Source: Lachnospiraceae bacterium (GTDB lineage: Bacteria > Bacillota > Clostridia > Lachnospirales > Lachnospiraceae). From it: DNA of 64,000 bases. The stretch covers positions 1-64,000 of the forward strand of contig CAAGKF010000073.1 in NCBI GenBank assembly GCA_900770345.1. Direction: 5' to 3'. The position numbers and the translations under genes were made by a program. Under the pieces are notes generated by a model. That model was not told the origin of the DNA. It made no database searches and saw only the letters and a program-made list of their open reading frames with translations. Numbering within the stretch: the first letter of the stretch is position 1; each line of letters opens with the position of its first letter. Positions 23,887 to 33,980 of the stretch are shown piece by piece.

Positions 23887-26079
23887 TTATCCTACCGGGA
23901 AAAATGTAACGGGATAGGATGCGATCACCTTCAGATTATCCGCATCCACCACTTCCACCGTTCCGCTGTCCACACCGTAGGCGCCCTTGATCCTCGGGAT
24001 CACCACCGGCACATCCTGGGCTCCCACTACCAGGCGGGCGCTCATAAGAGTGGTGTATACATCCTTGTCATCAATGGTCTGCTTTAAGCGCACCATGACG
24101 CGGACACTGCTGGTCTGGGAAGCAGGCCCGATATAATTGCTCAGGGAGCATGTTGTGTCAATAGAACTGATATAGTATTCTCCCTCCCCCGCTGTCTGGG
24201 TCTGAGCGCTGTTTCCGCTGATCACATAATCCACCGCGGACTGGGGCGCCAGCATGCTGCCCGGTTCCGCTGACTGCCTGATGATCTGCCCCTCCGGCAC
24301 TGTTTCGCTTGTTTCGTAGCTTATATTTCCGGCTGTCAGTCCGGCTGCCGCCAGAAGAGCGTCTGCCGCAGCCTTATCCCTGCCGCGCAGATCCGGAACC
24401 TTGCCCGTTATATTGGCCGGGCCGCTGCTGACTGTCAGCTCTACCGTTTCTCCCACTCTTGCTATCTGAGGACTGAATCGGATCACTTTTCCTTTGACTG
24501 CCGTATCGCTGAACTCTTCCTTTACATCCACCGTAAAATTTTCTTTCAGTAAAGCCTCAGCCTCTTCTCTTGTCATCTGCAGCAGATTCAGTGCCTGAAG
24601 ATCGATGCGGTCACTTCCCTTGCTGACAGTTACATCCACAGTGCTCCATTTGTCCACAGCAGTTCCTTCCGCCGTGGCCTGAGCCATTACCTGGCCCGCA
24701 GGATAATTCTCCGAATACTCCTCTCCTGCCACATGCATCACAAGAGCGCTTTCTTTTAATTTTGCCTCGGCCATATCCTGAGGAAGTCCCAGAACTCTGG
24801 GCATATATACCTGCTTATCGGAAATAGTGACCTCCACCTCCGGCGCCGCGTTTTCTACCGCTGCGGCTGTTGTATCCCTGATCTGACTGGCTCCGGCCTT
24901 AAACAGCCCTGTAAGTCTGGTAAATACGAACAGCACCACGATCACCACCACCACAGCGGCAATGATGCCGATGGCTGTGATGATACGCTCAAACTGCGTG
25001 CTTACATCACCGCCGTCTTCCGGCCGGCGGCCGCTCCTGCTTTTAACAGGCAGAGGCTTTTTCTTCGGCCGGCGGCGAAGGGACATCTGTTCCCCTTCCC
25101 TCTCCTCCACAGCATCTTTTTCCCCGGAAAGTCCGCCTCCCTCCGTTTCACGCAGGCTCTTCCTGGCCTCCTGAAGATTGCTCAGCTCTTCCCTGGAAAT
25201 ATGGCGGGTATCTCCCAGATTCTCCTCTTCCTCCGGTTCCTCCTCATAAATATCACAATCCGGATCCACCAGCACACGGCGCAGATCGGCGATCACCTCA
25301 TTCATGGAAGAATATCGGCTGTCCGGCCGTTTCTGTGTACATTTCAATATAATCTGCTCCAGGCCAAAGGAAACCTCGGGATTGTACTCCGCCGGAGGCA
25401 CCACCGGTTCCTCCAGATGAGCAAGGGCCACCGCTACCGTATTGTCCCCTTCAAAGGGTACACGGCCCGTTACCATCTCATACATGGTAACACCGAAGGA
25501 ATAGATATCGCTTCTCTCATCACAATACCCGCCTCTGGCCTGTTCCGGTGAGATATAGTGAACAGAGCCTACGGCAGTCGCATTGACTGTCTGGGTGGAG
25601 ACTGCCCTGGCGATGCCGAAATCAGCCACCTTTACCTTACCCTCTCTGGATATGATCATATTCTGAGGCTTGATATCACGATGGATAATGTGCTGCTCAT
25701 GAGCAGCCGCAATGCCGGAGCCCACCTGAATGGCAATACCGATGGCCTCCCGGTTTTCCAGATGTCCTTTCTTCTCTATGTAGCTTTTCAGGGTAATGCC
25801 CTCGATCAGCTCCATGACAATATAATGGAGATCTCCCTCATTGACAACATCGTAAACACTTACGATATTGGGATGAGACAGGCTGGCCGCCGACTGGGCC
25901 TCCATCTTAAATTTACTGACAAAACTCTCATCGGAAGCAAATTCTTCCTTCAATACCTTGATAGCTACCAGACGGTTCAGAGTGTGGCACTGAGCCTTAT
26001 ACACCACAGACATACCGCCGGAGCCGATGCGTTCCAGTATCTCATATCTGTTCTGAAGGTAGGTTCCCGGATTTAGCAT
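23887..26079 (-). CDS. prkC: PASTA-domain Ser/Thr protein kinase
   Basis: A 730-residue membrane kinase sensing peptidoglycan or lipid II and controlling growth, wall synthesis and spore germination. The kinase domain (about 1-270) has IGSGGMSVVYKAQ, VAIKVLKE, HRDIKPQNMI and ADFGIAR. An acidic/basic linker leads to a helix near 370-390 (IIAAVVVVIVVLFVF), then three extracellular PASTA repeats (for example YMPRVLGLPQDMAEAKLKE) and a beta-rich C-terminal domain. It overlaps its partner phosphatase by 7 bp. Confidence 0.95.
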   Translation of the reverse strand: MLNPGTYLQNRYEILERIGSGGMSVVYKAQCHTLNRLVAIKVLKEEFASDESFVSKFKMEAQSAASLSHPNIVSVYDVVNEGDLHYIVMELIEGITLKSYIEKKGHLENREAIGIAIQVGSGIAAAHEQHIIHRDIKPQNMIISREGKVKVADFGIARAVSTQTVNATAVGSVHYISPEQARGGYCDERSDIYSFGVTMYEMVTGRVPFEGDNTVAVALAHLEEPVVPPAEYNPEVSFGLEQIILKCTQKRPDSRYSSMNEVIADLRRVLVDPDCDIYEEEPEEEENLGDTRHISREELSNLQEARKSLRETEGGGLSGEKDAVEEREGEQMSLRRRPKKKPLPVKSRSGRRPEDGGDVSTQFERIITAIGIIAAVVVVIVVLFVFTRLTGLFKAGASQIRDTTAAAVENAAPEVEVTISDKQVYMPRVLGLPQDMAEAKLKESALVMHVAGEEYSENYPAGQVMAQATAEGTAVDKWSTVDVTVSKGSDRIDLQALNLLQMTREEAEALLKENFTVDVKEEFSDTAVKGKVIRFSPQIARVGETVELTVSSGPANITGKVPDLRGRDKAAADALLAAAGLTAGNISYETSETVPEGQIIRQSAEPGSMLAPQSAVDYVISGNSAQTQTAGEGEYYISSIDTTCSLSNYIGPASQTSSVRVMVRLKQTIDDKDVYTTLMSARLVVGAQDVPVVIPRIKGAYGVDSGTVEVVDADNLKVIASYPVTFFPVG

Positions 26080-26822
26080 GAGCCGACCTCCTTCCCTGCG
26101 GATACCAGTACCACGGCAATATTGTCCATACCGCCCTGGATGTTGGCCTCACGGATCAGAGCGGTCGCCTTATCCTTCAGGGAACCGTCTCCTGTAACGA
26201 TGCTGCAGATAGAAGCGTCATCCACCATATTGGTGAGACCGTCGGAACAAAGAAGAATATAATCCCCTTCCTCCACTTCCAGCTCAAAGAAATCCGGCTC
26301 CACATCTCTGCCGATGCCCATGGCCCTGGTAATGATGTTCTTGTGGGCATAATAATCCCTGCTTCCCCGGCTCATCTGTCCCAGAGCGATCATCTCCTCC
26401 ACGTAGGAATGATCCCGGGTCACCTGCCGGATATTCCCATGATGGATCAGATAAAGGCGGCTGTCCCCCACGTTTGCCACATAGAGGGTTTCATCCTCGA
26501 TTACCGCGGCCACCAGCGTGCATCCCATTCCCCTTAATTCTGTATTTTTCAGAGACTCCTCATAAAGCCCCGCATTGACCTCTGCAATTCCCTGTTTCAG
26601 CTGCCTTACCGGCGAGCCGTCACAGAGACGGTTTAAGTAGATCACCAGGTTTTCCACCGCATACCTGGACGCGTAATCTCCGGCCTGATGACCTCCCATT
26701 CCATCTGCTACCAGAAACAGATTGGGCAGTGTTCCTACCTTTTCCGGTGAAGAATAGATGTAGTCCTGATTCATGTACCTGACCCTTCCGGTGTCCGTAA
26801 GTGCATATGCTTCCAACCTCAT
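26073..26822 (-). CDS. stp: PP2C-type Ser/Thr protein phosphatase
   Basis: A 249-residue metal-dependent phosphatase that reverses PrkC phosphorylation. The metal-binding aspartates are seen in DGMGGHQAGDYASR, NVGDSRLYLI and CSDGLTNMVDD. The ATG overlaps the rlmN stop by four bases and its own end overlaps the kinase gene, so the three are translationally coupled. Confidence 0.95.
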   Translation of the reverse strand: MRLEAYALTDTGRVRYMNQDYIYSSPEKVGTLPNLFLVADGMGGHQAGDYASRYAVENLVIYLNRLCDGSPVRQLKQGIAEVNAGLYEESLKNTELRGMGCTLVAAVIEDETLYVANVGDSRLYLIHHGNIRQVTRDHSYVEEMIALGQMSRGSRDYYAHKNIITRAMGIGRDVEPDFFELEVEEGDYILLCSDGLTNMVDDASICSIVTGDGSLKDKATALIREANIQGGMDNIAVVLVSAGKEVGSC

Positions 26823-27880
26823 CCCTCTCCTTCCATATAGCTTTTCCTGAGCTGGCCGCAGGCTCCGCCTATATCGCGTCCCATCTCTCTTCTAATTGTA
26901 ACGGCTATTCCTTTTTTTTCAAGAAGATTCTTAAATTGTCCAATGGTCTTTTTTCCCGACTGAACGTAATCCCGCTCCTTGATGGGATTCACCGGGATCA
27001 GGTTCACATGGCCGTGCTGATCACCAATCAGCTTCGCCAGAGCCGCCGCTTCCTCCAGGTTGTCATTGACTCCCTGTACCAGGCTGTATTCAAAGGTCAG
27101 CCTGCGCCCTGTCTTTTCAAAATAATAATGGCAGGCATCCAGCACATCCGCCAGCCTGTAGCTGTTGGCGACTGGCATCAGCGTCTTTCTCACCTCATCA
27201 TTGGGAGCATGGAGCGACAGAGCAAGGGTTACCTGAAGTCCCTCCTCCGCGAATTTCCGGATGCCGGGCACAATGCCGCAGGTAGACACTGTCAGGTTTC
27301 TCTGACTGATATTCAGTCCCTTCTCATGGGAGATCAGACGCAGAAAGCGCACCACATTGTCATAATTATCCATAGGTTCCCCGGAACCCATAACCACCAC
27401 ATTGGAAACGCGTTCTCCGGTGATGGTCTGGATCCGGTAGATCTGATCCAGCATTTCGGAGGCTCTTAAGTTCCGTTCCAGTCCGTCCAGCGTGGAAGCG
27501 CAGAAGCGGCAGCCCATACGGCAGCCTGCCTGGGATGAGATGCAGACCGAATTCCCGTGATGATACTGCATCCACACGCTCTCGATAACATTGCCGTCCT
27601 CCAGACCAAAAAGGTACTTACGGGTGCCGTCGATCTGTGAGATCCGCTCTCCCACCACCTTTAAGGCCGTAAGACTGTAGTTTTCCTTCAGTTTTTCCCG
27701 CAGCCCCTTTGACAGGCTGCTCATATCCTCAAAGTCCGTGACCAGTTTCACATGGATCCAGTCGTAAAGCTGCTTTGCCCTGAAAGATTTCTCTCCCAGG
27801 GCTGCCATTTCTTCCGTGACCTCTTCCAGTGTCATGGACTTTATATCTTTTTTTCCGTTATGGTCTGTTAAATCCAACAT
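26819..27880 (-). CDS. rlmN: 23S rRNA (adenine-2503-C2)-methyltransferase
   Basis: A radical-SAM enzyme of 353 residues that methylates A2503 of 23S rRNA and A37 of some tRNAs. The iron-sulfur cysteines are Cys120, Cys124 and Cys127 (CRMGCRFC). GSGEPMDNYDNV, LALSLHAPND and the C-terminal GACGQL cysteine region are conserved. It lies between rsmB and stp in the standard cluster. Confidence 0.96.
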   Translation of the reverse strand: MLDLTDHNGKKDIKSMTLEEVTEEMAALGEKSFRAKQLYDWIHVKLVTDFEDMSSLSKGLREKLKENYSLTALKVVGERISQIDGTRKYLFGLEDGNVIESVWMQYHHGNSVCISSQAGCRMGCRFCASTLDGLERNLRASEMLDQIYRIQTITGERVSNVVVMGSGEPMDNYDNVVRFLRLISHEKGLNISQRNLTVSTCGIVPGIRKFAEEGLQVTLALSLHAPNDEVRKTLMPVANSYRLADVLDACHYYFEKTGRRLTFEYSLVQGVNDNLEEAAALAKLIGDQHGHVNLIPVNPIKERDYVQSGKKTIGQFKNLLEKKGIAVTIRREMGRDIGGACGQLRKSYMEGEG

Positions 27881-27901
27881 AAAGGCATTGCTCCCTTATT
27901 T

Positions 27902-29272
27902 TTAATTACCGCACTGCTGTCTGCGGCGGAACATACTGATAAAAAAGCCGTCAAAAGGATCCCGCCCGGGAAGAAACTGAACATAGCCCTCCTTCAGGGT
28001 ATCGGAAGAAAAGGCGGGAATCGGAAGCCCCTCCGGCACACGCTCCGTCATATCCACCGGATCAAAGGGAAAATTATCCCGGAACCAGGCGGCGTTCTCC
28101 TCATTTTCCATCCGGTCAATGGTACATGTGCTGTAAATCAGCAGTCCTCCGGGCTTTACATACCGCCACACTGCTGACAGGATTTCCCTCTGAAGCTCCG
28201 CCAGACTTTTAAGCTTCTCTTCCGTCATATTATACTTGATGTCCGGTTTTTTCCCAATAATGCCCAAGCCGGAGCAGGGAAGGTCGGCAATCAGGATATC
28301 CGCCTTTTCCTCAGAGGCCTCATCAAATTCCAGCGCATCCATGACCCTGGCCTTTATGTTGACAGCACCGCAGCGCGCCATATTCTCCTCAATGAGGGCG
28401 ACCTTCTGTTCCGTCAGATCTCTGGCCTCCACCATACCGGTGCCTGCCAGCTTGTCCGCCAGATGAAGGCTTTTTCCTCCCGGCGCCGCACAGACATCTA
28501 TGATATAGCTCCCCTTCTCCGGTGCGGCAAACTCTCCCACCAGAGCAGAACTTGGATCCTGTACCTGGATCCAGCCCCTTAAAAAGGCTTCCAGCCCCTC
28601 CAGTGTATCATAGCCGGAAAGAGCCGCCATGGTTTCAGAACCGTTCAAAAGGCATACCTTCGCCTGGTTTTTCTCCAGAGAAGCAAGGATCTCCTCCTTT
28701 GAGGCGAGATTCCGGTTAAAGCGGATCCATGTGGGACTTTCCTCTAAAAAGGAAGCGCATATGGCCGAAGCTGTCTCTTCGCCCCAGTCCTCCTTCCACC
28801 TGTCATAGATCCACTGAGGAATGCTGTATTTTAAAGAGGGGGTATCAAAGGAAAGCTTATCCTTCTCTCTTGAAATCGTCCGCAGCACACCGTTTACAAA
28901 GCCCTTCAGTCCCTGGAACCGGCGCTTCACCGCCAGCTTTACCGCCTCATTGCAGACCGCAGAATCCGGCACCCGGTCCATATACAGGATCTGATATACA
29001 CTCATCCTGAGAAGATTGCGTATAAGAGGCTTCATCTTTTCTGTTTTCGTTTTGGAATAAAGATTAATCACATAGTCGATCTGAAGCCTGTATTCCAGCG
29101 TTCCCTCCGCCGCGCGGGTGATAAAAGCCCGGTCCGCCTTGCTCAGATACTGGTATTTGTAAAGAGCCTGATTTAAAACCAAATGGACGAAGCTGCCTTT
29201 TTCCAGCACCTCCGTCAATATATCCAGCACAATCTCTCTGTTTTCAAGTCCTCTGTCCGTCACAGCAGCCAT
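27902..29272 (-). CDS. rsmB: 16S rRNA (cytosine-967-C5)-methyltransferase
   Basis: A 456-residue protein with an N-terminal NusB-like RNA-binding domain (about 1-150) and a C-terminal SAM domain: DVCAAPGGKSLHLAD, the catalytic-site DLPCSGLG, and the nucleophile motif YSTCTI. The ATG follows GGGAGGATGAGACC. Confidence 0.95.
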   Translation of the reverse strand: MAAVTDRGLENREIVLDILTEVLEKGSFVHLVLNQALYKYQYLSKADRAFITRAAEGTLEYRLQIDYVINLYSKTKTEKMKPLIRNLLRMSVYQILYMDRVPDSAVCNEAVKLAVKRRFQGLKGFVNGVLRTISREKDKLSFDTPSLKYSIPQWIYDRWKEDWGEETASAICASFLEESPTWIRFNRNLASKEEILASLEKNQAKVCLLNGSETMAALSGYDTLEGLEAFLRGWIQVQDPSSALVGEFAAPEKGSYIIDVCAAPGGKSLHLADKLAGTGMVEARDLTEQKVALIEENMARCGAVNIKARVMDALEFDEASEEKADILIADLPCSGLGIIGKKPDIKYNMTEEKLKSLAELQREILSAVWRYVKPGGLLIYSTCTIDRMENEENAAWFRDNFPFDPVDMTERVPEGLPIPAFSSDTLKEGYVQFLPGRDPFDGFFISMFRRRQQCGN

Positions 29273-29330
29273 GGTCTCATCCTCCCGATCTCAAGGTTTC
29301 CTGTCCGGGGCGGTGTCCCGCCCCGCTGTC

Positions 29331-30035
29331 TCAGTCACGCCTTCTGTTTCCGAACAGCAGCACAAGACGCAGAAGCTGCAGAAGAGAGGCGGCAGCCGCG
29401 GCCACATAGGTAAGAGCGGCAGCGCCCAGTACACTTCTTGTCTGACTTACCTCCTGCCCCACAAGAATCCCGTTGGCATCCAGCAAAGTCACCGCACGGT
29501 GAGAGGCATTGTACTCTACCGGCAGCGTCACCACCTGAAACAGCACAGCCAGGGAAAACATCAGAATTCCCAAACTCACCAGAGATGAACCTCCCAGCAG
29601 CAAACCGATGATGATTAACGGCCAGGAAAGCTTCGATCCGAAATTTGCTACGGGAACAAGTGCCGCACGGATACGTAAGGGAGCGTAATCCCCCGCATCC
29701 TGCATGGCATGGCCGCACTCATGGGCCGCCACACCGATAGCGGCGATCGAAGAAGATCCGTAAACAGAATCCGACAGATTCACCGTTTTCGTTCTCGGAT
29801 CATAATGATCCGTCAGATTTCCGGCCACATGGCGGATCTGTACATCATAAATTCCCTGGGAATTTAAAAGCTGTCTGGCCGCCTCCGCTCCTGTCATGCC
29901 GCATCTGCTTCGCACACCGGAATACCGGGCATAGGTGGAATTCAATTTGGCGGAAGCCATCATGGAAATAACCACACCGATAAGGATCAGAAAATAGGTA
30001 GGGTCAAAATAATACCCCATTGGATAATATCCCAT
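29331..30035 (-). CDS. Zinc metallopeptidase, YugP family (membrane)
   Basis: A 234-residue membrane protein of the neutral-zinc-metallopeptidase type 2 family (DUF232/YugP). The zinc site HECGH is in VAAHECGHAMQDAGDYAPL, and several helices flank it (PTYFLILIGVVISMM at the start, SWPLIIIGLLLGGSSLVSLGILMF in the middle, and a C-terminal helix). It is placed between fmt and rsmB as in many Clostridia. Substrates are not known. Confidence 0.88.
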   Translation of the reverse strand: MGYYPMGYYFDPTYFLILIGVVISMMASAKLNSTYARYSGVRSRCGMTGAEAARQLLNSQGIYDVQIRHVAGNLTDHYDPRTKTVNLSDSVYGSSSIAAIGVAAHECGHAMQDAGDYAPLRIRAALVPVANFGSKLSWPLIIIGLLLGGSSLVSLGILMFSLAVLFQVVTLPVEYNASHRAVTLLDANGILVGQEVSQTRSVLGAAALTYVAAAAASLLQLLRLVLLFGNRRRD

Positions 30036-30038
30036 GTA

Positions 30039-30992
30039 TTACTCACTCACTTTCTTTGTAAAAACATCGCCCTCCGCAACGGGATATCCCCGCAGAAAGG
30101 CTTCCACATCCATACGTTTCTTTCCTTCGATCTGAAGCTCTCTGATTGAAAGAAGGCCGTCACCGCAGGCAGCTGCCAGAGTATGCTTATCACAGATCAC
30201 CACCTGACCGGGAAGGGCTGAGGCCAAAGCTTCCTCCTTCGGAAGAACACAGCCAGACCAGATCTTGATCGTTTTCCCTTTCCAGCAGGTATAAGCACTG
30301 GGCCAGGGATTTAACCCTCGGATCAGCCGCTCAATAGCAGCCGCCGGCATCGTCCAGTCGATATCTCCCAGAGACTTTGTCAGCATCTTCGCATAGCAGG
30401 TCCCCTCCTCCGTCTGGGGAACAGGGGTCAGGCTGCCCTCCTCCAGCTTTTTTAAAGTGGAAAGGATCAAACTGCCGCCGGCCAGGCTCAGCTTGTCGTG
30501 CAGACTGCCGCCGGTCTCATTCTCCTCAATGGGGACAACTGCCTTTTCCAGCATATCACCGGTATCCAGACCCATGTCCATCATCATGGTGGTAACGCCT
30601 GTCTCCTTCTCTCCGTCGATCACAGCCCACTGAATAGGCGCCGCTCCCCTGTATTTCGGAAGGAGGGACGCATGGATATTGACACAGCCGTAAACCGGAA
30701 GCTCCAGAATCGCCCTGGGAAGGATCTGGCCAAAGGCGATCACTACGATGACCTCCGGAGACAGCTCCTTCAGAATTCCGATAAATTCCGGATCACGAAC
30801 CTTTACCGGCTGATATACAGGGATCCCGTATTCCAGTGCTTTGAGCTTCACCGGCGTCATCTGTACCTCTTTTCCTCTGCCCTTCGGCTTGTCAGGCTGC
30901 GTCACCACAGCCGCCACCTGATGGCCGGCCTCCACCAGCGCTTCTAAAGCCGGAACGGAAAAATCCGGCGTTCCCATAAATACGATACGCAT
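30039..30992 (-). CDS. fmt: Methionyl-tRNA formyltransferase
   Basis: Formylates initiator Met-tRNA with 10-formyl-THF. The 317 residues begin MRIVFMGTPDFSVPALEAL and contain the catalytic-site HASLLPKYRGAAPIQWA. ATG 30992 is chosen by AGGAG upstream and normal length; the frame is open to 31088 across the def stop. It follows def, so the formylation and deformylation enzymes are co-expressed. Confidence 0.96.
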   Translation of the reverse strand: MRIVFMGTPDFSVPALEALVEAGHQVAAVVTQPDKPKGRGKEVQMTPVKLKALEYGIPVYQPVKVRDPEFIGILKELSPEVIVVIAFGQILPRAILELPVYGCVNIHASLLPKYRGAAPIQWAVIDGEKETGVTTMMMDMGLDTGDMLEKAVVPIEENETGGSLHDKLSLAGGSLILSTLKKLEEGSLTPVPQTEEGTCYAKMLTKSLGDIDWTMPAAAIERLIRGLNPWPSAYTCWKGKTIKIWSGCVLPKEEALASALPGQVVICDKHTLAAACGDGLLSIRELQIEGKKRMDVEAFLRGYPVAEGDVFTKKVSE

Positions 30993-31050
30993 CTGTAACT
31001 CATCTCCTCTGCTTTTTTCCGCCTGCACTGCAGAACGGAAATCCTGTTTT

Positions 31051-31539
31051 CTACTCTTCCGGAGCTTCCTCTTCCTCCGATTCCACATCCACCAGCTCGC
31101 CCTCTACCAGCTCCACATAAAGCTGGCCGTCAAGATGCGCGCACTCATGGCAGATGGCCCTTGCCAGAAGCCCCTCTCCTGTCAGCTCGTACTCCTCCAT
31201 GTTCTCATTGAACGCGCGGACAGTGACCTTTTCCGGTCTTGTAACGATACCGGATTTTCCGGGAACACTGAGACATCCTTCATAACCGGTCTGAGAACCC
31301 TCCTGAGAAATAATCTCAGGATTGATCAGCACATACTGATTTCCGTCCTCCACATCGATCACCACGATCCGCTTCAGGATTCCCACCTGCGGAGCGGCAA
31401 GGCCCACACCGTTAGCCTCATACATCGTCTCAAACATATCCCCGATCAGTGCCAGTGTACGGTCGGTCATCTCCTTCACCGGCTTGCACTTTTTATTCAA
31501 TACTTCATCACCAATTACTCTAACCTGACGAACTGCCAT
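31051..31539 (-). CDS. def: Peptide deformylase
   Basis: Removes the formyl group from new proteins. The three family motifs are GVGLAAPQVG, EGCLSVPG and the metal-binding ICHECAHLDG (HEXXH). From ATG 31539, which follows AAAAGGAG, it is 162 residues; the C-terminal tail is very acidic (ESEEEEAPEE). The third motif has Ala where Asp or Glu is frequent before the second His, a small deviation. It lies between priA and fmt. Confidence 0.95.
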   Translation of the reverse strand: MAVRQVRVIGDEVLNKKCKPVKEMTDRTLALIGDMFETMYEANGVGLAAPQVGILKRIVVIDVEDGNQYVLINPEIISQEGSQTGYEGCLSVPGKSGIVTRPEKVTVRAFNENMEEYELTGEGLLARAICHECAHLDGQLYVELVEGELVDVESEEEEAPEE

Positions 31540-31558
31540 TGTATCTGTTCTCCTTTTC

Positions 31559-33808
31559 TTAAGCCAGATCATACTGCACATTCAGCCCCTGAAGATGCCC
31601 CGCATCCTGAAGGCGCTGTTCTGCCATTCTCCTAATCTGTATCAGTATATCATAATTTTCCAGCTTTATATATAAAATTTTTCTATAAATATCATTAACT
31701 TTGTATACAGGCGCGTTTACAGGCCCGATCATCTGAGGATCCGCCGCAAGAGTACCCCTGTATTCGCCGATCCACTGCACCAGGGCTTCTCCGGCCCGTT
31801 CCAGAATTTCTTCCGAGGAGCAGGACAGCCGTATCGTCAGCAGCCCCACTGCCGGAGGATAGCCGAGAAGACGGCGGTAGGCCATCTCCTGCCGGTAAAA
31901 GGCGTCATAATCCTGGACGGCCGCCGACTGAATGCTGTAATGATCCGGCTGGTAGGTCTGAATCACCACATTTCCCGCCAGGTCTCCTCTGCCCGCCCGG
32001 CCGGCAGCCTGGGTCAAAAGCTGAAAGGTCTCCTCACTGCAGCGGTAATCGGAAGCGTACAGGGACAGATCCGCCGCAAGAGCACCCACCAGAGTTACTC
32101 TCGGAAAGTCGTGACCCTTAACGATCATCTGGGTTCCGATCAGGATATCGGCCTCTCCCCGTGCAAAAGAAGAAAGGATCTCCTGATGCCCCCCCTTTCT
32201 GGAGGTGGTATCCAGATCCATCCGCAGGATCCTGGCCTGAGGAAACATCCGGGCCGTCATGACCTCGATCTTCTGGGTTCCCGTGCCGAAGGGCGCGATA
32301 TAAGGAGAACCGCAGGAAGGACAGCGTTCAGGCTGTCGTATGGTATAGCCGCAGTAATGACACATCATCCGCCCGTCCCGATGGAGGGTCAGCGTCACAT
32401 CACAGTGGGGACATTTAAACGCTTCCCCGCAGGAACGGCAGGAAACAAAATTGGCATAGCCTCTGCGGTTGATAAACAGCATCACCTGCTCACGCTTTGC
32501 CAGACGTTCCTCCATCAGCTCTTTTAATCTGCGGCTGAAAATAGTCCTGTTTCCCGCCTTCAGTTCCTCTCTCAGATCCACGATCTCCACCTTCGGCAGC
32601 CTGGCATCGGACCTTGCGCGCTCCCTTAAAGTAAAAAGGCCGTACTCTCCCTTCAGCGCCTTTGTATAGGATTCCAGGGAAGGTGTTGCAGATCCAAGGA
32701 GCAGGCTGGCTCCGCAGAGCCCGGCCCTCCAGGCTGCCGTTTCCCTGGCGTCATATCTGGGAGACAGCTCACTCTTATAGGAATTCTCATGCTCCTCGTC
32801 GATGATGATCAGACCCAGCCGGGAGAAAGGCGCAAAAAGGGCCGATCTTGGCCCGATAATAATATCAATATCTCCCGTTCTGGCCCTCTCATACTGATCG
32901 TAGCGCTCTCCCGCGGACATACGGGAATTCAGAACGGACACGCGGTCCCCAAACCTGCTGTAAAAACGCATCACTGTCTGGAAGGTCAGGGATATTTCCG
33001 GTATCAGGACAATGACCTGACTGCCGGACTGCAGCACATGGGAAATCAGCTCCATGTAGACCTCTGTCTTTCCGCTGCCGGTAATTCCGTGAAGGAGATA
33101 GGTTCTGCGGATTCCCCGGTCATACTCTCCCAGTATGGCATCCGCGATACTGCGCTGGGCCGGATTGAGACAGATATCCTTCTCAAAGCCGGCCCCCTCT
33201 GCCAGACGTTTCATATCAAGCAGCGGGTTCCTGTATTTCTCCGTCACCTCGACCGCTATCACGCCCTTTTCTTCCAGCGGCTTGAAAGCCGCCGCCGTCA
33301 GATTCAGCCGGCCCGTGGCCTCCTCATAAGGGATCACCCGGCATTCCTTCAGTGCGTACAGCAGCCTCAGCCGGGCGCTGTATTTTCTTTTTTCCGCTTC
33401 CCCAATCACAGCCTCCAGCTCCTTCTCATCCAGAAGCAGACGGATTCTCCGTCTGGGCGCCTCCTTTACCTTCTGCTTTACGGGAAGCACCGTTTTTAAG
33501 GCCTGATTCATGGTAGAACCGTAGCGCTCCTTCATCCACCACGCCAGACGGATCAGCTGAGACTGTGCCGTAACGCTTTCCTTAACCACACCGCTGATCT
33601 CCTTCAGCTTATCCCTGTCATATTCAGCCCGATCCGTCAGCTCCACCACATACCCTTTGCGCTGACGGTTTCCGGCGCCGAAGGGAATATACACCTGCAC
33701 TCCCGCCTCGATCTGTCCCGTCAGACGCTCCGGCACTCTGTACTGAAAGGTCCTGTCCACACTCTCATGAGAAATATCTATAATAATGTTGGCATACAGC
33801 TGACTCAC
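31559..33808 (-). CDS. priA: Primosomal protein N-prime, replication-restart helicase
   Basis: A 749-residue superfamily 2 helicase that reloads the replisome at stalled forks. It has the N-terminal DNA-binding domain, Walker A HGITGSGKTEVYME, Walker B IIDEEHENSYK, a cysteine-rich zinc region (CRSCGEAFKCPHC and CHYCGY) and the C-terminal helicase motifs including TQAAGRAGRG. Translation starts with GTG 33808 after GGAGGAAAAGC. It heads the priA-def-fmt cluster behind a good promoter at 33863-33891. Confidence 0.96.
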   Translation of the reverse strand: MSQLYANIIIDISHESVDRTFQYRVPERLTGQIEAGVQVYIPFGAGNRQRKGYVVELTDRAEYDRDKLKEISGVVKESVTAQSQLIRLAWWMKERYGSTMNQALKTVLPVKQKVKEAPRRRIRLLLDEKELEAVIGEAEKRKYSARLRLLYALKECRVIPYEEATGRLNLTAAAFKPLEEKGVIAVEVTEKYRNPLLDMKRLAEGAGFEKDICLNPAQRSIADAILGEYDRGIRRTYLLHGITGSGKTEVYMELISHVLQSGSQVIVLIPEISLTFQTVMRFYSRFGDRVSVLNSRMSAGERYDQYERARTGDIDIIIGPRSALFAPFSRLGLIIIDEEHENSYKSELSPRYDARETAAWRAGLCGASLLLGSATPSLESYTKALKGEYGLFTLRERARSDARLPKVEIVDLREELKAGNRTIFSRRLKELMEERLAKREQVMLFINRRGYANFVSCRSCGEAFKCPHCDVTLTLHRDGRMMCHYCGYTIRQPERCPSCGSPYIAPFGTGTQKIEVMTARMFPQARILRMDLDTTSRKGGHQEILSSFARGEADILIGTQMIVKGHDFPRVTLVGALAADLSLYASDYRCSEETFQLLTQAAGRAGRGDLAGNVVIQTYQPDHYSIQSAAVQDYDAFYRQEMAYRRLLGYPPAVGLLTIRLSCSSEEILERAGEALVQWIGEYRGTLAADPQMIGPVNAPVYKVNDIYRKILYIKLENYDILIQIRRMAEQRLQDAGHLQGLNVQYDLA

Positions 33809-33862
33809 GATGCTTTTCCTCCGATCAGAACACTGCTTCCCTGAAATAATGCTGACGTGTCT

Positions 33863-33891
33863 AGTATAGCCGATTTCAGACGGGATTGCAA
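33863..33891 (-). promoter_or_regulatory. Promoter of the priA-def-fmt operon
   Basis: TTGCAA (33886-33891) and TATACT (33863-33868) on the minus strand with 17 bp spacing. It probably drives the long housekeeping cluster to the left, for which I see no strong internal terminator until past thiN. Confidence 0.82.
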
Positions 33892-33921
33892 TTTGATACG
33901 GCCTGCTTTCAAAAATAACTA

Positions 33922-33952
33922 AAAAAGTTCAGCAAAATACGCTGAACTTTTT
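33922..33952. terminator. Bidirectional terminator after the sugar permease gene
   Basis: AAAAAGTTCAGC and GCTGAACTTTTT form a perfect 12-bp stem with a 7-nt loop and T-runs in both directions. It ends the permease transcript 28 bp after its stop codon. Confidence 0.9.
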
Positions 33953-33980
33953 ATAAACAATATGATCAGATTCTGCTTTT

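Noticed and set aside
25202..25270. Low-complexity acidic stretch in prkC as a possible repeat array
   Set aside because: It is the coding sequence of an ordinary acidic linker (EEEPEEEEN) between kinase domain and membrane helix.
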